From Glandiceps talaboti (lineage: Eukaryota > Hemichordata > Enteropneusta > Spengelidae): a stretch of DNA of 64,000 bases. Below, piece after piece: positions 1 to 18,977 of this stretch. The position numbers were made by a program, and so were the translations under genes. How positions within the stretch are numbered: position 1 is the stretch's first letter; every line of letters begins with the position of its first letter. The DNA lies in the NCBI RefSeq assembly GCF_964340395.1, contig NC_135558.1, forward strand, positions 14,002,501 to 14,066,500, written 5' to 3'. Under the pieces are notes generated by a model, which was given only the letters and a program-made list of their open reading frames with translations, did not search any database and had not been told where the DNA came from.

Positions 1-412
1 GGCTCGATCCATCAATCCCGACATACGCCCGCAGTATAATTGGCGCATTTTCATTGCATATGCTCAACACGAATTTTCAACATTGCCAGCAGATTACAGT
101 CACAACGTTAACCCTTAAGGTGTGACCAGACACAATAGGTAATCAATTCCTCTTTTCAAACCAACTAATACCCATGAAATATCCCTCTTAGTTGTATTTT
201 TTGCGGATTAAAAATCTCCATGAATTAATGATGAGGGTACGGTTTGAGTCAGTCAACGTGATAATACTATGTGACTTCAATGAAACCACGTAACTGCCAG
301 CTTAAGGTCAAAGATGACTTCCTTAACACCAAATGAAAACAAACATGCTGAAAAGAAAGGACACACTGAATCTTTTCATCGAAAAATGGAAACATTTTAA
401 TGTCCTGTAAAC
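1..412. other. Intergenic, no gene seen
   Basis: AT-rich DNA with stops in all frames. No coding signature or RNA gene recognised. Confidence 0.6.
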
Positions 413-508
413 CATGTATGTATGTATGTATGTATGTATGTATGTATGTATGTATGTATGTATGTATGTATGTATGTATGTATGTATGTATGTATGTATG
501 TATGTATG

Positions 509-540
<32 letters not shown>
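413..540. repeat. (TATG)n then (GT)n microsatellite
   Basis: Uninterrupted tetranucleotide TATG repeats to about 510, then about 14 GT units. ORFs of Met-Tyr-Val-Cys or Thr-Tyr-Ile-His type across it are repeat artefacts. Confidence 0.97.
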
Positions 541-2462
541 ATCCACCCATACCCTTTCTTTCTTTTCTTTATTTCTTACACCCTTTTGATTTTTGTATAA
601 CTGGATGATTATAAATTACCGTGATAATGATTGCAACATGCCGTGTACATTTTTTTCATTTGATAAAATATGGGTGTAATGAAATTCCACTTCCGATTTG
701 GCCACTGTCCCCCTTCCCCCTCCCCCTCCACATTGTTGATGCGAAACCCGCGTCTCTCGTCACTCGATCGCATCGTTACACTGTCATGTATAGAGATATA
801 ATCTGACTGTTTATTATGTATAGCACATCTATTGACAGACAACAACAGAAGACACGGACTGGACATTAGTACAGTCATGACCTTTGACACAAGGTAACAC
901 AATCCATAATACAGCCTTTCAGGTGCTGATATTGTCCCTGTCCAAGTTACTCTTCAACGATTCTTTTCTTGGCGGTGTGCTTTTTTCTTTGCCTATTGTA
1001 GCCAAGAGGTGCGATTGTTGACCGTAGCATTAAGATACAGCGACCCATTCTTATTAATACACCTGGATGGTTCCATTTACTTCGAGGGGTGTTTGTGAAC
1101 ACTGTACTTGCCTCGTTATCGGGGCTGTCATTGAGACAAGTATATTCTGCAGCCGGATTCTGCACTCACTATGTTGTTGTTAAGGAGTGATGCAGTGACA
1201 CCCCGAGTCACATATCTGAATTTAAAAAATGACATTATTTTGAGGAAAAAGTTGGCAAAAAAAATCACTGGAAATTAACAGTCGTGTAATAAGATATTGG
1301 TAACCTTGCAACATGTCCGATGATTTCAATGAAGATTACAGTTGTAATCTGATTGTCGCAAACAGATATGACAAAAAGTACGACTGGGTTCATTATTATT
1401 CCTTCGTACACATTCACGGCAATATCGCCATGGATACAAGAATATGTCGGCTAAAGGTGCGACTCATAAGTGGGGACAATGTCTGAAGTGAAGTACAGCG
1501 GGCAATACATCATTCTCCACACCCCCACTGTCAAAATGAACCATGCCTTGAAGAAGCCTAATTTGCTCCATGGTGACGCTAACAATAGTGGGCTTCCGCA
1601 AACAGCACTTAGCCCACCGTACGAGTATCTCCACATTCACAGAGCGAGAAATACCGTGTCTAATCACCGACACACTGTAAAATTGCATGGCTTGGAGTGG
1701 ATAGCTGGTGTAGAGGCTTGCCAAAGTTACCACGACTGTGCCTGACATACAAGTGGTTCTCGTACTGCTACCGTGACACTATGATATCGATCCCATAAGG
1801 TAACAGCGTGCCATAGTGACAATTAAATCAGTACACCACAGTTGGGGTGCAGAATACCCAAAATGTCGACTGGAAGAAGCAGGCTGGAGGCAACGGAAAG
1901 ACTTTTCAAGGAAACGCCAGTCGATCATAGGCCCAGACAGCAAGGCAGACCCATTCCTTCATACATGGTGAGTTATTAATTGAGCGCTCAATAGATACTT
2001 TATGGCACTGATTTACAGCGCCGAATATACCTATGTACAATATGCATGTGTACACATTGTACATTTTTGTCATGCGTATGTATTTGTCCATATGTTGGTA
2101 TATCAACAACTTGAGGCGAGTAGTAGGATGTACCCATGGACAGTGCCTGGAGGACGATGCTTTTAATGACGGTACGGTATACAACACAAACATATCAGCT
2201 AGTTCTGCCACGAGACAAACTTTAAGTTGCCAAACTGTGATATTGTTGTCACCCAAACGGTGTCCGCTACAACACAATGTTAACAATGCTATATGTCATA
2301 GTATCAGTATGTACAGCCTAGTAGCTATTCAGTCGTATCACCTACCATTACCGTGTCAATTACCGTGTCTAATATACACCTTCATTACTGTAAAGTTTAC
2401 AATAATTTTCTGACATATCGTGTATAGCATTTCATTCTCTCTTTTCATGCAATGATAAGGCC
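541..2462. other. Intergenic, no supportable gene
   Basis: Short ORFs on both strands (for example 1470-1745 + and 1464-1748 -) overlap each other and show no family motif, so I do not call them genes. Confidence 0.5.
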
Positions 2463-2640
2463 TGTATGTATGTATGTATGTATGTATGTATGTATGTATG
2501 TATGTATGTATGTATGTATGTATGTATGTATGTATGTATGTGTGTGTGTGTGTGTGTGTGTGTTTATGTATGTATGTAGGTAGGTAGGTAGGTAGGTAGG
2601 TAGGTAAGTAGGTAGGTATGTGTGTATATATGTATGTACT
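2463..2640. repeat. Compound microsatellite (TATG)n-(GT)n-(GGTA)n
   Basis: TATG units to 2540, GT units to 2563, then GGTA units to about 2620. The change of motif along one tract suggests stepwise mutation of a single array. Confidence 0.95.
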
Positions 2641-5060
2641 GTATATCTCCAGGCTCTTTGCACCGAACGAGGCGCATTGAAAAATCCTGTCAACTGCTTT
2701 ACTATTACCATGGATATCACATTGAACTCAGTAAATACACTCATGGTGTGGTATGTCACACTCTATAGTATGGGCGATTAGAGGGGAAAACCGTAGCGAA
2801 ATGAACAAAATGCAACAAACAGAAAATAAAACTGATACAAACATCATGTAATATACACATCGCTACGTCATCTTGAATGTAATTATTATCACCATAAACA
2901 GATAAAGAATCCCTATATTGTTAACTAAGTGTTTGTTTTTTAAATTTATTTTCACGAATGTATCCGGGGGCATGTCGATAGAACATAAGCATGTTATTGT
3001 TACTATAGACCCAGATTTGTATATTTGCATATGCTGTACTACTGAACATGTTCCAAACTATGTAAATCAGTTTCCAGTCTCTATAATGTTCATTTACCTA
3101 TAAAATATATATCTAACAGTTGGTCCACATATATATATTTGTGTGTATTGGTTTCGCCATATTTTAGTAGCTCAGGCCATGGATGTATTATGTGTTCAGA
3201 CCAGCACGTACTACTAGTAAATGCGGCGACGTGAATGGCATATATGCATCTATGTCAAATGGCTGTCGTAAAGTATTCTTGTTACATGTAACTATGGTCC
3301 GGTTCTAAAGGTCGCTTTTGTATCTTTGTGCAGCAACCGTGGTGTTTTATTATGACTATGTGATTATTTTTAATACTAAAAATCTATGTAATCCAAAACT
3401 AACACATTATTTTGTTTGTTAGGCGATATACAATCCGTGATTGTGGTGTAGTTCGCTGCGATATCACTGCCGTTTCCACCTTCAGACCGCGAATAAACGA
3501 TTTCTCATCAGACGAACTTTCTTGCCGACACAAGCCCACGATATGTCCAGATCCGATCCGTTCACCCCCGAAGTTCACGTCCGAACGTGAGACGCTTTTA
3601 CACTGTGACGCTATGAATGCGAGTCACCATGCCAGCAGACAAGCTAGAAATTTCTCAGACATTGTGTTTGTAAATGCCGGGGTTAAAGAAATACGTCTAG
3701 ACTCTATTCGCCCACTGTGGTTGTCTGGAGTGTAGAGTTCGAAACACGAAAAACACAGCTTACATAGTCTACAGCGAACCCACTGTTGACAATTTACAAT
3801 TGAATCATCAGTAGCCTGTATATAAAATAATGAATGTAAAATAATGAATGTATAAATCAAATAGTCGTTTTAACAGTTAACGCCCTTCATTTTTTCGTAC
3901 TGATCCCAGTGTGACCTAGCTTGTGATTCCAAAATGGAAGGTCAGCTCTTACACAAAAAACTTAAACACACAAAAGTCGGTTTCAAATTTTTATTACTCA
4001 AGGACTGGCATTGTCAAGTGTAGCGTTTTTTAACTTTAAGGCTCAAGTATGGACTTCAAAGTGTCGAGTACTATACTCTATAGATGGCTAGTACACTACA
4101 GGGTTGGTTTACTTTAAAGTTATTCATAATCACCACTGCACTAGCGAGTCCTACTAAACGCGGCTTGTCCCGGAGAAGTGAACAAACAAACTACGGTACA
4201 CGCAGAGTCTGGGTAGACGTGTGTATTACCTATTGAGCGGCGGGTCATTGACTTCCAAATGTTGGACACATGAAAAACAAGTAATGTGTATTACTTGCCG
4301 AGGTCTAACAAAAAAACAACCGTCATCATTTCCAGTGACGACAACCGCTATGTTAATATGCCAATAAGCAAACAGAAATATTAATTACGAAATTGAGGAT
4401 TTTCACCCTGATCAAATTTGCCAGCAAATAACACCGGAAAGTGATGGTTAACTAAACACGTTGAACAGACGACATCGCGAAAGAGGTTTTTGTTGATATA
4501 CATTCATGGTTGACTTTTAATTAGTGTGATGATTAATTGAGCTGTCAATCATACCGTTCTTGATTAATTGAAATCGACAACTCTACTCTAATCTGTCGAA
4601 TCACCTTTGTAATGTGTGAATTTGGGTTATATATAATTAATCATATAACCATATCCATAATTTAAACCTATATTTGATTGACACACTCCGTCCATGAATT
4701 AATCAGTTTGATTGTCATCACTCCAGAGATGATATACAACTCCTTTATGGTATTCATACATTTGTATATCTTTCAATATCTGTAAGACACGCGATCGATC
4801 ATAAATTTAATCATGTCCCAGTACTGTCAATATAACTTACAAACCCTGTTTGCATACAAGATATTGCAATATTCAACACTATACCGCCTGTAAACAACTT
4901 ATAGATGACAGATCACAAACAAACAAACATTCCATGGTACGTTTGACATACAGTCGATCTAAAATGTATTGTCACAGTGTTAAAGGGCAAAGTCTGTAAC
5001 TTTATGTTTTTGGTAGTTAGGCCAGAAAAAATATAAAAAAGTGTTCAACAGGCCCGACCT
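2641..5060. other. Intergenic, no gene seen
   Basis: AT-rich with a short open frame at 3412-3735 that has no recognisable motif. Nothing else supportable. Confidence 0.5.
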
Positions 5061-5432
5061 AGGCGTAACAAAAATTATGTGGTTCCGATTACATTCTTAA
5101 AATAGGTGGGGTAGGTAGATATTTTATTTTATCATATATATTTTTTCATATGTGAGTGTCTAGTTCAGGTTTTCCATTGTTTTCCGAATGGCCTCTGTGT
5201 TGTTTATTTCTTCCTATCAGATGTACCGCCATTACAGATTGGAAGAATAGTTTTATAAAATTATTGTTTTTAGGTGATGTTTCCGCACACACTATTTCTT
5301 GCGAGACTTCGAAATTTTCGCGATTTTATTATTATTTTTCTCGAATACGTAAAAAAAAGTTTTAGGTTTGGCGTGAAAAAAATATGTGGGGTCGGGTTAC
5401 CGGAACCAAACAACTTTTTTTTTATTTGGCCC
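5061..5432 (+). mobile_element. MITE-like TIR element, copy A
   Basis: About 370 bp with clear similarity to the reverse complement of 58838-59149. Shared blocks include GGTGGGGTAGGT, GTGAGTGTCTAGT, TTTCTTCCTATCAGAT and CATTACAGATTGGAAGAA. Ends resemble the 35-bp terminal inverted repeats seen better in copy B (right end TTACCGGAACCAAACAA). It carries roughly 65 extra bases relative to copy B. No transposase is encoded, so it is non-autonomous. Confidence 0.75.
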
Positions 5433-7874
5433 TACCCATATTTTTGGTATTTCATTTTTTTTAGGTGATGGGCAATCATCCTCATGGGGTCTTCAGATAT
5501 CAGTATTTTTATGTGTGTATTTAAATATACGTATGCTATTTCAACAACGTTTAGCTGGGCTTGTTTACCTCTTTTAAGAAATTCGAATTTGATATAAAAA
5601 TTACATCCCGACGTAATTCTTTGAGCACTAGTAATTTAGAAAATCACAAACTTTAAGGACAAAATGTAGCCAGACTTATTTCTGTCTTTAGTACACCTGT
5701 ATTGTACTGCTATCAACTTAAATATGATTAGGGGAGAAAAATACACTTTGGGAACTTATTAAATTTGAAATCTTTGAAATCACACTCACAAAATTATTGT
5801 CTGTGGAGAAAAGGGGTATTTGTGTGATGTCATCACCAGAGGCTTTCCCATGAATCATTGCAGGAAATTCCCAAAACGTACGCGTCAAGTATAGTAGGGC
5901 TTCTTTACACGATTTCAAAATTGTGAAAGGTACCAAGGTGCTATTTTATCGCTCGAAATCATAATATAAACTGATAGCAGTAATCATACAAGCTTGAGAC
6001 TTAGAAATAAGATCTAACTGGACTTTTCCTTTTTACCAATTCTGTCACACACTGTATCGACTCAGCTTTACTTAATCTCAAATAAGTGTTCACCGGTATT
6101 CACATTTTGTACACTGACAATGGTGCCTTAGTAATAAAACCATGCCACTTTAACGATTAGCATAGTCTGTCAGACAATTTAGAAACTGACACGCGCTGAG
6201 AAAGGTGAACAACCTATCGCGATCTACATTTCACCCTCATAACCAGTTTCAATCACGGAAACCATCACAAATTGCCATAAAAACTACTTCCGGTATGAAG
6301 AATAATGAACAATACAGTCTACAGAAATGAACAGAAATGACTATGAGCGCCTGTCTAGAAAATTTACTCAACTGTCTTCGAGAATTCGAGTGACGTTTAC
6401 AACTACTTTCGTAGCAGAAAAAAGGCAACGCGCTCAATATTATAGTCAATAATGCAGTCAGTGTTTAGGCATACAATTCTTTAGTTATAGGAAGAAGGTA
6501 GCCTGGAACTATTAAATACGTGTATGTATAACAGTATAGTATTCCAATGCTTTCACGTATCGTCGAATAAGAGGACATTGATTTTTAAGCTAGACAGGGT
6601 ATAGTATAGTCAAATAAAAACACTGCTACATGTAGTGTTTATAGTAGAGCAAAAAGGTGTCATGACATTTCAGTGATTATAATGGAGTCGAGCATTTCTT
6701 TCGGTTACTATAGGGACACGCTAGGGTTTCACACTACGATTAACAATTAACTTCCTAGAGTATTAGAGCACAAATTCCTGTCATGTTTTTGAATATTGTA
6801 AATTCACTAGACCGAAACGAAAGACGTTTTTCAATTCACATTTTAAACAAATATATAGATATTACAGTAGAGAACATACGAACATAATGTTTATCACATT
6901 ACCATCATGCCATTTTCTGAAATATTTCTGAGAGTTCGAATTCTACCCCCTCGAGCACACTGTTCTCATCTAACATACAATGTATACAAAGTACTAGTAT
7001 TTGAATCAACCTGTAGTGACATTGTTACCTAGTAACCGATCGAAGACATTCCATTATTGGAAGTTACAGTTGCTTGAATAGCTACTTAGCTCTATGGCGA
7101 AACTTGTACATAATACAATGTGTGAAATATTGGCAAAACGATTCTTGCACGCAAATTTACTCGAACGGGACACTTGACTGACTCCAAGACAATTGCTACG
7201 GCAATTACAAGTGTCTGATAGGGGTATTCCGCATCCTGTGACGTTCTAGGAAATACATCCGTGTATATTAATATCAGGAAATATATTATTGTTAAAACCA
7301 CATGCGACATTGTATTCAATGTAAAAAGAGCACCGCAATTGTTTGCTGCCCTGAAACCTATCCGTTGTCGAGTTCTGTAACTTTGCATTGATATTCTTTG
7401 TTGTCAAGTTTGGCGTCACAAAGCCTTCCGATAACCCTGAGAGTTGTCTCCTTTCAAAATTTAAGACTACGTTGTGTGTCTTCAAGGTAATGGACTGTTT
7501 GTGGATCCTCGAGTCGATGATTGTAGGTCTTACACAAGTGCAACAAACAAATACATATTCAAGGTGTGTATCTGTTGATATAGCCATCGAATGAATAGCA
7601 ATGTGTGTAGTATGGATGGCATGTTGTACTCACTGCAGTGACCGTGATGGACAAATATGTGTATACAACGACAGTACGTCAATGGCTTTGCTACACAAAC
7701 AACAAATATATGTCAAAACCCTTGAAAGTGAAAAGGAAAAAAACAACCTTCTTTCTTTAATGCAAATTCTTGTAATTTTTGTCATGTATTCATTGAAGTG
7801 AGAGTCCGTCTATTTCTTAAGTGTTTTCTGGTAAAGGTGGACTGTGCAAAAGGCCAATGTCGAATCGATAAAAA
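5433..7874. other. Intergenic, no gene seen
   Basis: Several short overlapping ORFs on the minus strand (5718-5936, 7092-7587) have no motif and look random. AT-rich throughout. Confidence 0.5.
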
Positions 7875-8035
7875 ATATTAATGAGAAAAACAGTTGTCTG
7901 GCAGAGCTTCATAAAAAGTTGGTCCAGAACAGAAGAATAATCCTCTCTGAACCTCATGGCTATGTTGATAGGATAGCAACATACGGGAACCTGGGATTGA
8001 AACCCTGGCTTTTAAGGATGGACTATGGAAACTAC
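7875..8035 (-). repeat. SINE-like dispersed repeat, copy 1
   Basis: The reverse complement aligns with 43903-44045. Shared blocks include TTTCAATCCCAGGTT, a GCTAT/ATGCTA block, GGAYYATTCTTTTGTT and GCTCTGCCAGACAACTG. GTTTCAATCCC is one base from an RNA polymerase III B box (GGTTCRANNCC), which hints at a tRNA-related origin. No A box was confirmed. Confidence 0.6.
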
Positions 8036-13993
<5,958 letters not shown>

Positions 13994-14437
13994 ATACATA
14001 CATACATACATACATACATACATACATACATACATACATACATACATACATACATACACACACATACACACATACATACATACATACATACATACATACA
14101 TACATACATACAGACATACAGACATACAGACATACATACATACATGCATACATACATACATACACACACACACACATGCATACACATACATATATACATA
14201 CATACATACATACATACATACATACATACATACATACATACATACACACAGACACATGCATACACTCACATACATACATACATACATACATACATACATA
14301 CATACATACATACATACATACATACATACATACATACATACATACATACACACATACACACATACATACATACATACATACGTGTACATACATACATACA
14401 TACATACATACATACATACATACATACATACATACAT
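13994..14437. repeat. (CATA)n microsatellite, about 440 bp, interrupted
   Basis: CATA units with CACA, CAGA and CATG variants. Long ORFs of Tyr-Ile-His-Thr and Met-Tyr-Val-Cys type on both strands come only from the repeat. Confidence 0.97.
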
Positions 14438-14844
14438 TCACTATTTTCATGATATAGGCTAATATAACTTCGTTTCTGTGTGTACAATCCTGATGATGTC
14501 ATTGACATTTTCTTTGTACATCAAAACATTACATCATCGAATCATTAATTTAGTTCGCCTTGAGTGATGTTACAGATCTCCTGGTTACTAGTGATAATTA
14601 GACATTCCTTACTAAATACAATTACATAAGGACAAACAATACTTTATTAAGTAATTCTTCATTTGGAGGCAAATAAGGCAGGAAAACGTACAGATTATGG
14701 TAACTTGGATACACTTTGATTAAAATTTGATTTAGTTTGTTTGTATGTCGACATTTATATTATACAAAAAATTGAATCGCCGAAATTACTAGCTGGCCTC
14801 GTACATCGTATTTAAAGTCCCAATTAGGATGGGTTAAAATTTAG

Positions 14845-14985
14845 ATTATGAAAAACAGTCGTCTTGAAGAGCTATAGAAAAAGTTGGTCATGAACAAAGA
14901 GAGTGGGTGGTGTAATCCTCATGGATCCTCATACTGGCAAGATGACAGCGAGAACTAGGATTGAAACTCTGGCCTTTAAGCCTAT
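14845..14985 (-). repeat. SINE-like dispersed repeat, copy 2
   Basis: The reverse complement shows GTTTCAATCCTAGTTCTCGC, a middle GAGGATTACACC and ACCAACTTTTTCTATAGCTC, matching the family at 7875-8035 and 45362-45470. Confidence 0.6.
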
Positions 14986-15059
14986 TGGACTTTACTTTTT
15001 TTCAATCCTGGTTTAGTTCATTCAGATGGTGATTGTCTAATAGATAACTCATCGACTAT

Positions 15060-15380
15060 GTTATAAGTACATCAACACATTTTCATACCTATGAAACTGT
15101 GGTTCTCTGGCCTGTCTACAAGTTTTGGCATGGAACTGGTGTGCTTCCTAAACTCTCAGAACTTATTCTACCTGTCGACAGACTTAGGACACTAAGACTT
15201 TGGACTGTATTACAAGTATATTACAAGTACTTCAACACCTTGTCAGCATGCCTAAAATGTAGTCATTCGACCTGTCTACAGATATTGGCGTGGATTTGTC
15301 ATTTGTGTTTCACCCTTCACTCGAGTGTCAAAAACAGAGATTATATCTGTATATGGACTACAATACTCAATATGTGAACA
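15060..15380. repeat. Two diverged copies of a tandem segment
   Basis: A block near 15069-15130 (TCAACACATTTTCATACCTA, then CCTGTCTACAAGTTTTGGCA) recurs near 15232-15295 (TCAACACCTTGTCAGCATGC, then CCTGTCTACAGATATTGGCG). The ORF at 15099-15377 spans both and has no known domain. Confidence 0.5.
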
Positions 15381-18300
15381 CTAAATTGTTTTCAATTTTG
15401 GCAGTCTCTGCTTGTCATGTTTTCATTACCAACAGTTGATAAAGTGACACAAAGAAATAGGTCCTAACAGGAACTACTCATCCGTTCCATGGTTACAATA
15501 TTGAAACGTTAACAGACGGTTTTCGAAGCTAGCCTTTCTTATCTCGTAAGTACATAGTTAGTGGCCGACCTGTACAACCAAGGAGCGTCATCAACAATAA
15601 CCGATCGATAACGATCGATAATATTGATCGAGACACTTTGTAAAGAGTTTATAGCCACCCCGAAGGAATAGTCATACAATTAAATATATAAGTCACTTAG
15701 AAATGTCATATGAAAGATTGACGTTCGGACACCTGGACTCGTGTGGAGGGGAGATAATTCTAGTTTGTGACAATGGACTTTATCACGACTTGCTTTTTGT
15801 AGCTGACTTTTCTTGTGTCATTTGTGAAATGTTTGTTTTCCCCTTGACGCTCTCCTAAAACCGCAAAGAATTACTTTTTCCTAGGTGCGTAAAAAAAGAA
15901 TTCGTTATTAGACTGAATTGCTAGCTAGGCAGTAAGGTGTCTGTGGTAACAGTAAACACTGGGCAACGTAAAGTGACCAGACCTTTGTGTTTTGTATTTC
16001 AACCACGGTTGACTTGATTCGATCTCAAGACACTGTCTGGTTTATCACGTTGTATTGATGCACAGAGGGTTTTTTTTTTGTTTATAATGAAACGATTGAC
16101 TCGGAACATGGATACAATGCAACCATTTATATGCGATTTTTAAAGGATCGACTCCGAAGTATAAATTGATTCGTTCTCATTTCACTTTTTTTTTGGTTAA
16201 CAAAGCGAGATTATTTTAGGTTTGGAGATATAAGCACTCAAGTGAAAACTTGTTGTTATCGTGGCGTTATGTGTCAGACTTAAATTGATTTGTGTTAGGC
16301 AGTATTAAATGAAACCACATACTTCCACCCTACGAGATGATATCCATCACTTATAGTATGATTTACTGGGTTCGGAATGCACATTTTAAAGTGCCATTGT
16401 GTAACAGCTAACGACAAAAACAGTATAAATCATCAATTTCAAAAAAAGGTCATAAATTGCAAAATAATTGTAATTTTATCTTGTAGCAATTGAGTACATT
16501 TTGTTTACGTAGTTCTTTCATTTCAAACTAAAGTATGCACACGGTCAATTAAACTTAAAGTGTCACACTCGGTAAACCTGGCTCCATTCCATTCCGTTCT
16601 AACGCCAGCAGTGTACTACACAAGTACGAAGTAATACATACACAGTATACGCTTGAATTCACGTTTGCGTCGGCAAAGCGTGATAGAAGTAGTTAAGTAA
16701 GCATAAACAAATGTTCGATAACCAATATGCGTTTTTCGAATTGTTTGGTAACCAAAAAAATACGTCATATTTATTAGATTCGGAATACCAACTCTACGGT
16801 CCACTGGAGTTACTTGACACGGATCTATCAATATGCCTTTAGTAGTCAATAGTGTGAAGGTATTTTAATAAGAACATTAAAGTCACCACCAAGATCCATA
16901 AAGTTGCAAACCGTGCATGTCCCTTTAAACAGTCATCGTAATGTAGAACTTAGGATAAAGTTGAAACAAATGCCCCTTCCAATAATTCTGAATACAAAGC
17001 TAAGAGAAATTGACAGTTCTCAACAGAACACAGTTTTCGATTGCACTCAGACTGTTTAACCTTTCAACACGATGTTTTGTCAAAAGTAGAAACGCAGAAG
17101 TGATGCAATCGCCTTTTCAGCTAATTAAGGAGAGGGATGTAAGGAGACTAACAATTATTTTGAAATGCAGAGAATTCCTTCGAAATGGGTGTCGTTAACA
17201 TCTTCAAGGTACAACCGTCATTATAGCGAATGTTCCAGACAATCGTACTCTAATGCTAATGATACTGTACCGTGTTTAATAATCAGTCAGAATAATCAGT
17301 CAAATGGCTCCTCTCTACTTAGCCCAATTTATTCAACATCGGCGCCACTGTCAATGAGGGTAATCGGCCTACCTAACAATACCATTAGGTGAGCTGAATA
17401 AAACGGGACTTAATCATGTAATTCTGTTAAACTGTGCCAAAAATGTGGATTTTAAAAAAGCTAACCAGGGATTGAGTGATAGTAATTACGTCTTTCTTCG
17501 TCTCGTTTACATTAAACAGCATTGTTTTCATTGAAAACTTGATAACAGAAATAAAACAGTTTAATGGCTAAACATCATGTACATGACGTGAATAATCGGG
17601 GATAGGGGGAAATGGTCATGTAAAGCACAGCGCCCTCTATCGAGCAGTATATAACTTGCTCTCTGGCAGCGCAGGTGAGCTTTTTCCGTATAACCCAGTA
17701 CATGTATTTCTAAAGACACACATTCCAAACCTTGTCACATTCTCTTGCATTCAAGCTTTTTCGCTCATGTGAGTGTATCTTATCCGTTTGATAGTTGTGA
17801 AATGCTGGGTCAAACAACATCTACGTGAGTTGGCTAAAAAATGTCACCAAGGTGATGGTGGGTGTGCCGCGTACATTTCTATCTAGTCGTCTACTCTATT
17901 ATCCTATCACGTGATGTCATCATTCAATTTTAATACTTTATGTTGATGAAGTAGTCATGTCAACAAACTACATACACTTGTGTAGGAGATCCTCGTTATA
18001 ATTCGTCCATTGCTACACTACTACAGAACCTCCAAGATAAAGGTATTAGCGCCAAGTACACCTGTTTCCTCCTTCTCAGAAGTGTCGAATGGTGAACTGC
18101 ATAGACAATTTTTGTCAAGAAAATTCTTTAGCGGTCGGAGGTTATACACAGTTAATTACAGGCGAGACGACACAGTCTAGGAGCTGGACCCTTGGGCAAG
18201 TCAGCTAACTTTGGAAGCGACCACAGGTCGTATAGCGCCAACAGCGCTGTCTATAATAGCCTGTCCTGTGCACTAGACTGATACAGACTTCAGTTTGATT

Positions 18301-18388
18301 GATTGATTAATTTGTTTATTTGTGATGTCTTTTTATAGGTGTGTTCCAGACAAGTCGTGATTCTGATTAAAACGATCACGCGAGATTG
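15381..18388. other. Intergenic, no gene seen
   Basis: No coding signature. Contains a CTCF-like site at 17630 followed by TATATAA at 17648-17654, too little to call a promoter. Confidence 0.5.
17630..17643 (-). promoter_or_regulatory. CTCF-like motif, 11 of 14
   Basis: The minus strand reads TCGATAGAGGGCGC against the consensus CCASYAGRKGGCRS. The core AGAGGGCGC is intact. It lies about 3.9 kb upstream of the start codon. Confidence 0.3.
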
Positions 18389-18408
18389 CGAAATCTCGCG
18401 AGATTTCG
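18389..18408. promoter_or_regulatory. 20-bp perfect palindrome with TCTCGCGAGA (BANP-type) motif
   Basis: CGAAATCTCGCGAGATTTCG equals its own reverse complement. A second half-site, CGCGAGATT, lies immediately 5' (18379-18387). TCTCGCGAGA is the CGCG element bound by BANP in vertebrates and is typical of housekeeping promoters. It is 3.1 kb upstream of the NWD1-like start codon. Confidence 0.4.
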
Positions 18409-18861
18409 TAGTCTGGTGAAATTGTAGTCTTTTAATATTGACAAATTAAAAAAACAACAACAACAACAACACCACAAATAAATACATAAGTAAATCAAAA
18501 TCACGACGGTACCAGTTCACCCGTGCATCAGAGGCATTGACATGTCCTCGACTTCTGTTCGGCAAACTTCCGAGCGCAAATCCAAGGTCTAAGATTAGGG
18601 ATACAACACAGCAAAACTGATCCAACAACACGCGTACGGACATCTTCCATTCTCTAGTCATTAATTTCAAACTACCAATACTAAGATACAGAGTTCAGCT
18701 TGTGACTATTTCTGTATCTAAATAAATACTTCCATAGAAGTTAACACATCGCCAATTTCCTGTTTGCCTAAATGCGATAAGATTAATCTCACGGTTTCAA
18801 ATTATCATCAAAAGTAAGTACGTACATATTCTTGCAGAAAAATAGTGACTACTCTATCTTC

Positions 18862-18936
18862 CAAAAACAAACAAACAAACAAACAAACAACAACAACAAA
18901 CAAAGAAACAACAACAACAACAGCAGCAGCAGCAGC

Positions 18937-18977
<41 letters not shown>
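18862..18977. repeat. (AAAC)n-(CAA)n-(CAG)n microsatellite
   Basis: A compound trinucleotide and tetranucleotide tract, including five consecutive CAG units flanked by CAA. The Thr/Ala-rich ORF across it is an artefact. Confidence 0.95.

Noticed and set aside
1464-1748. Overlapping ORFs of 91-94 codons on both strands
   Set aside because: Neither has a recognisable domain or splice context, and both being open suggests chance.
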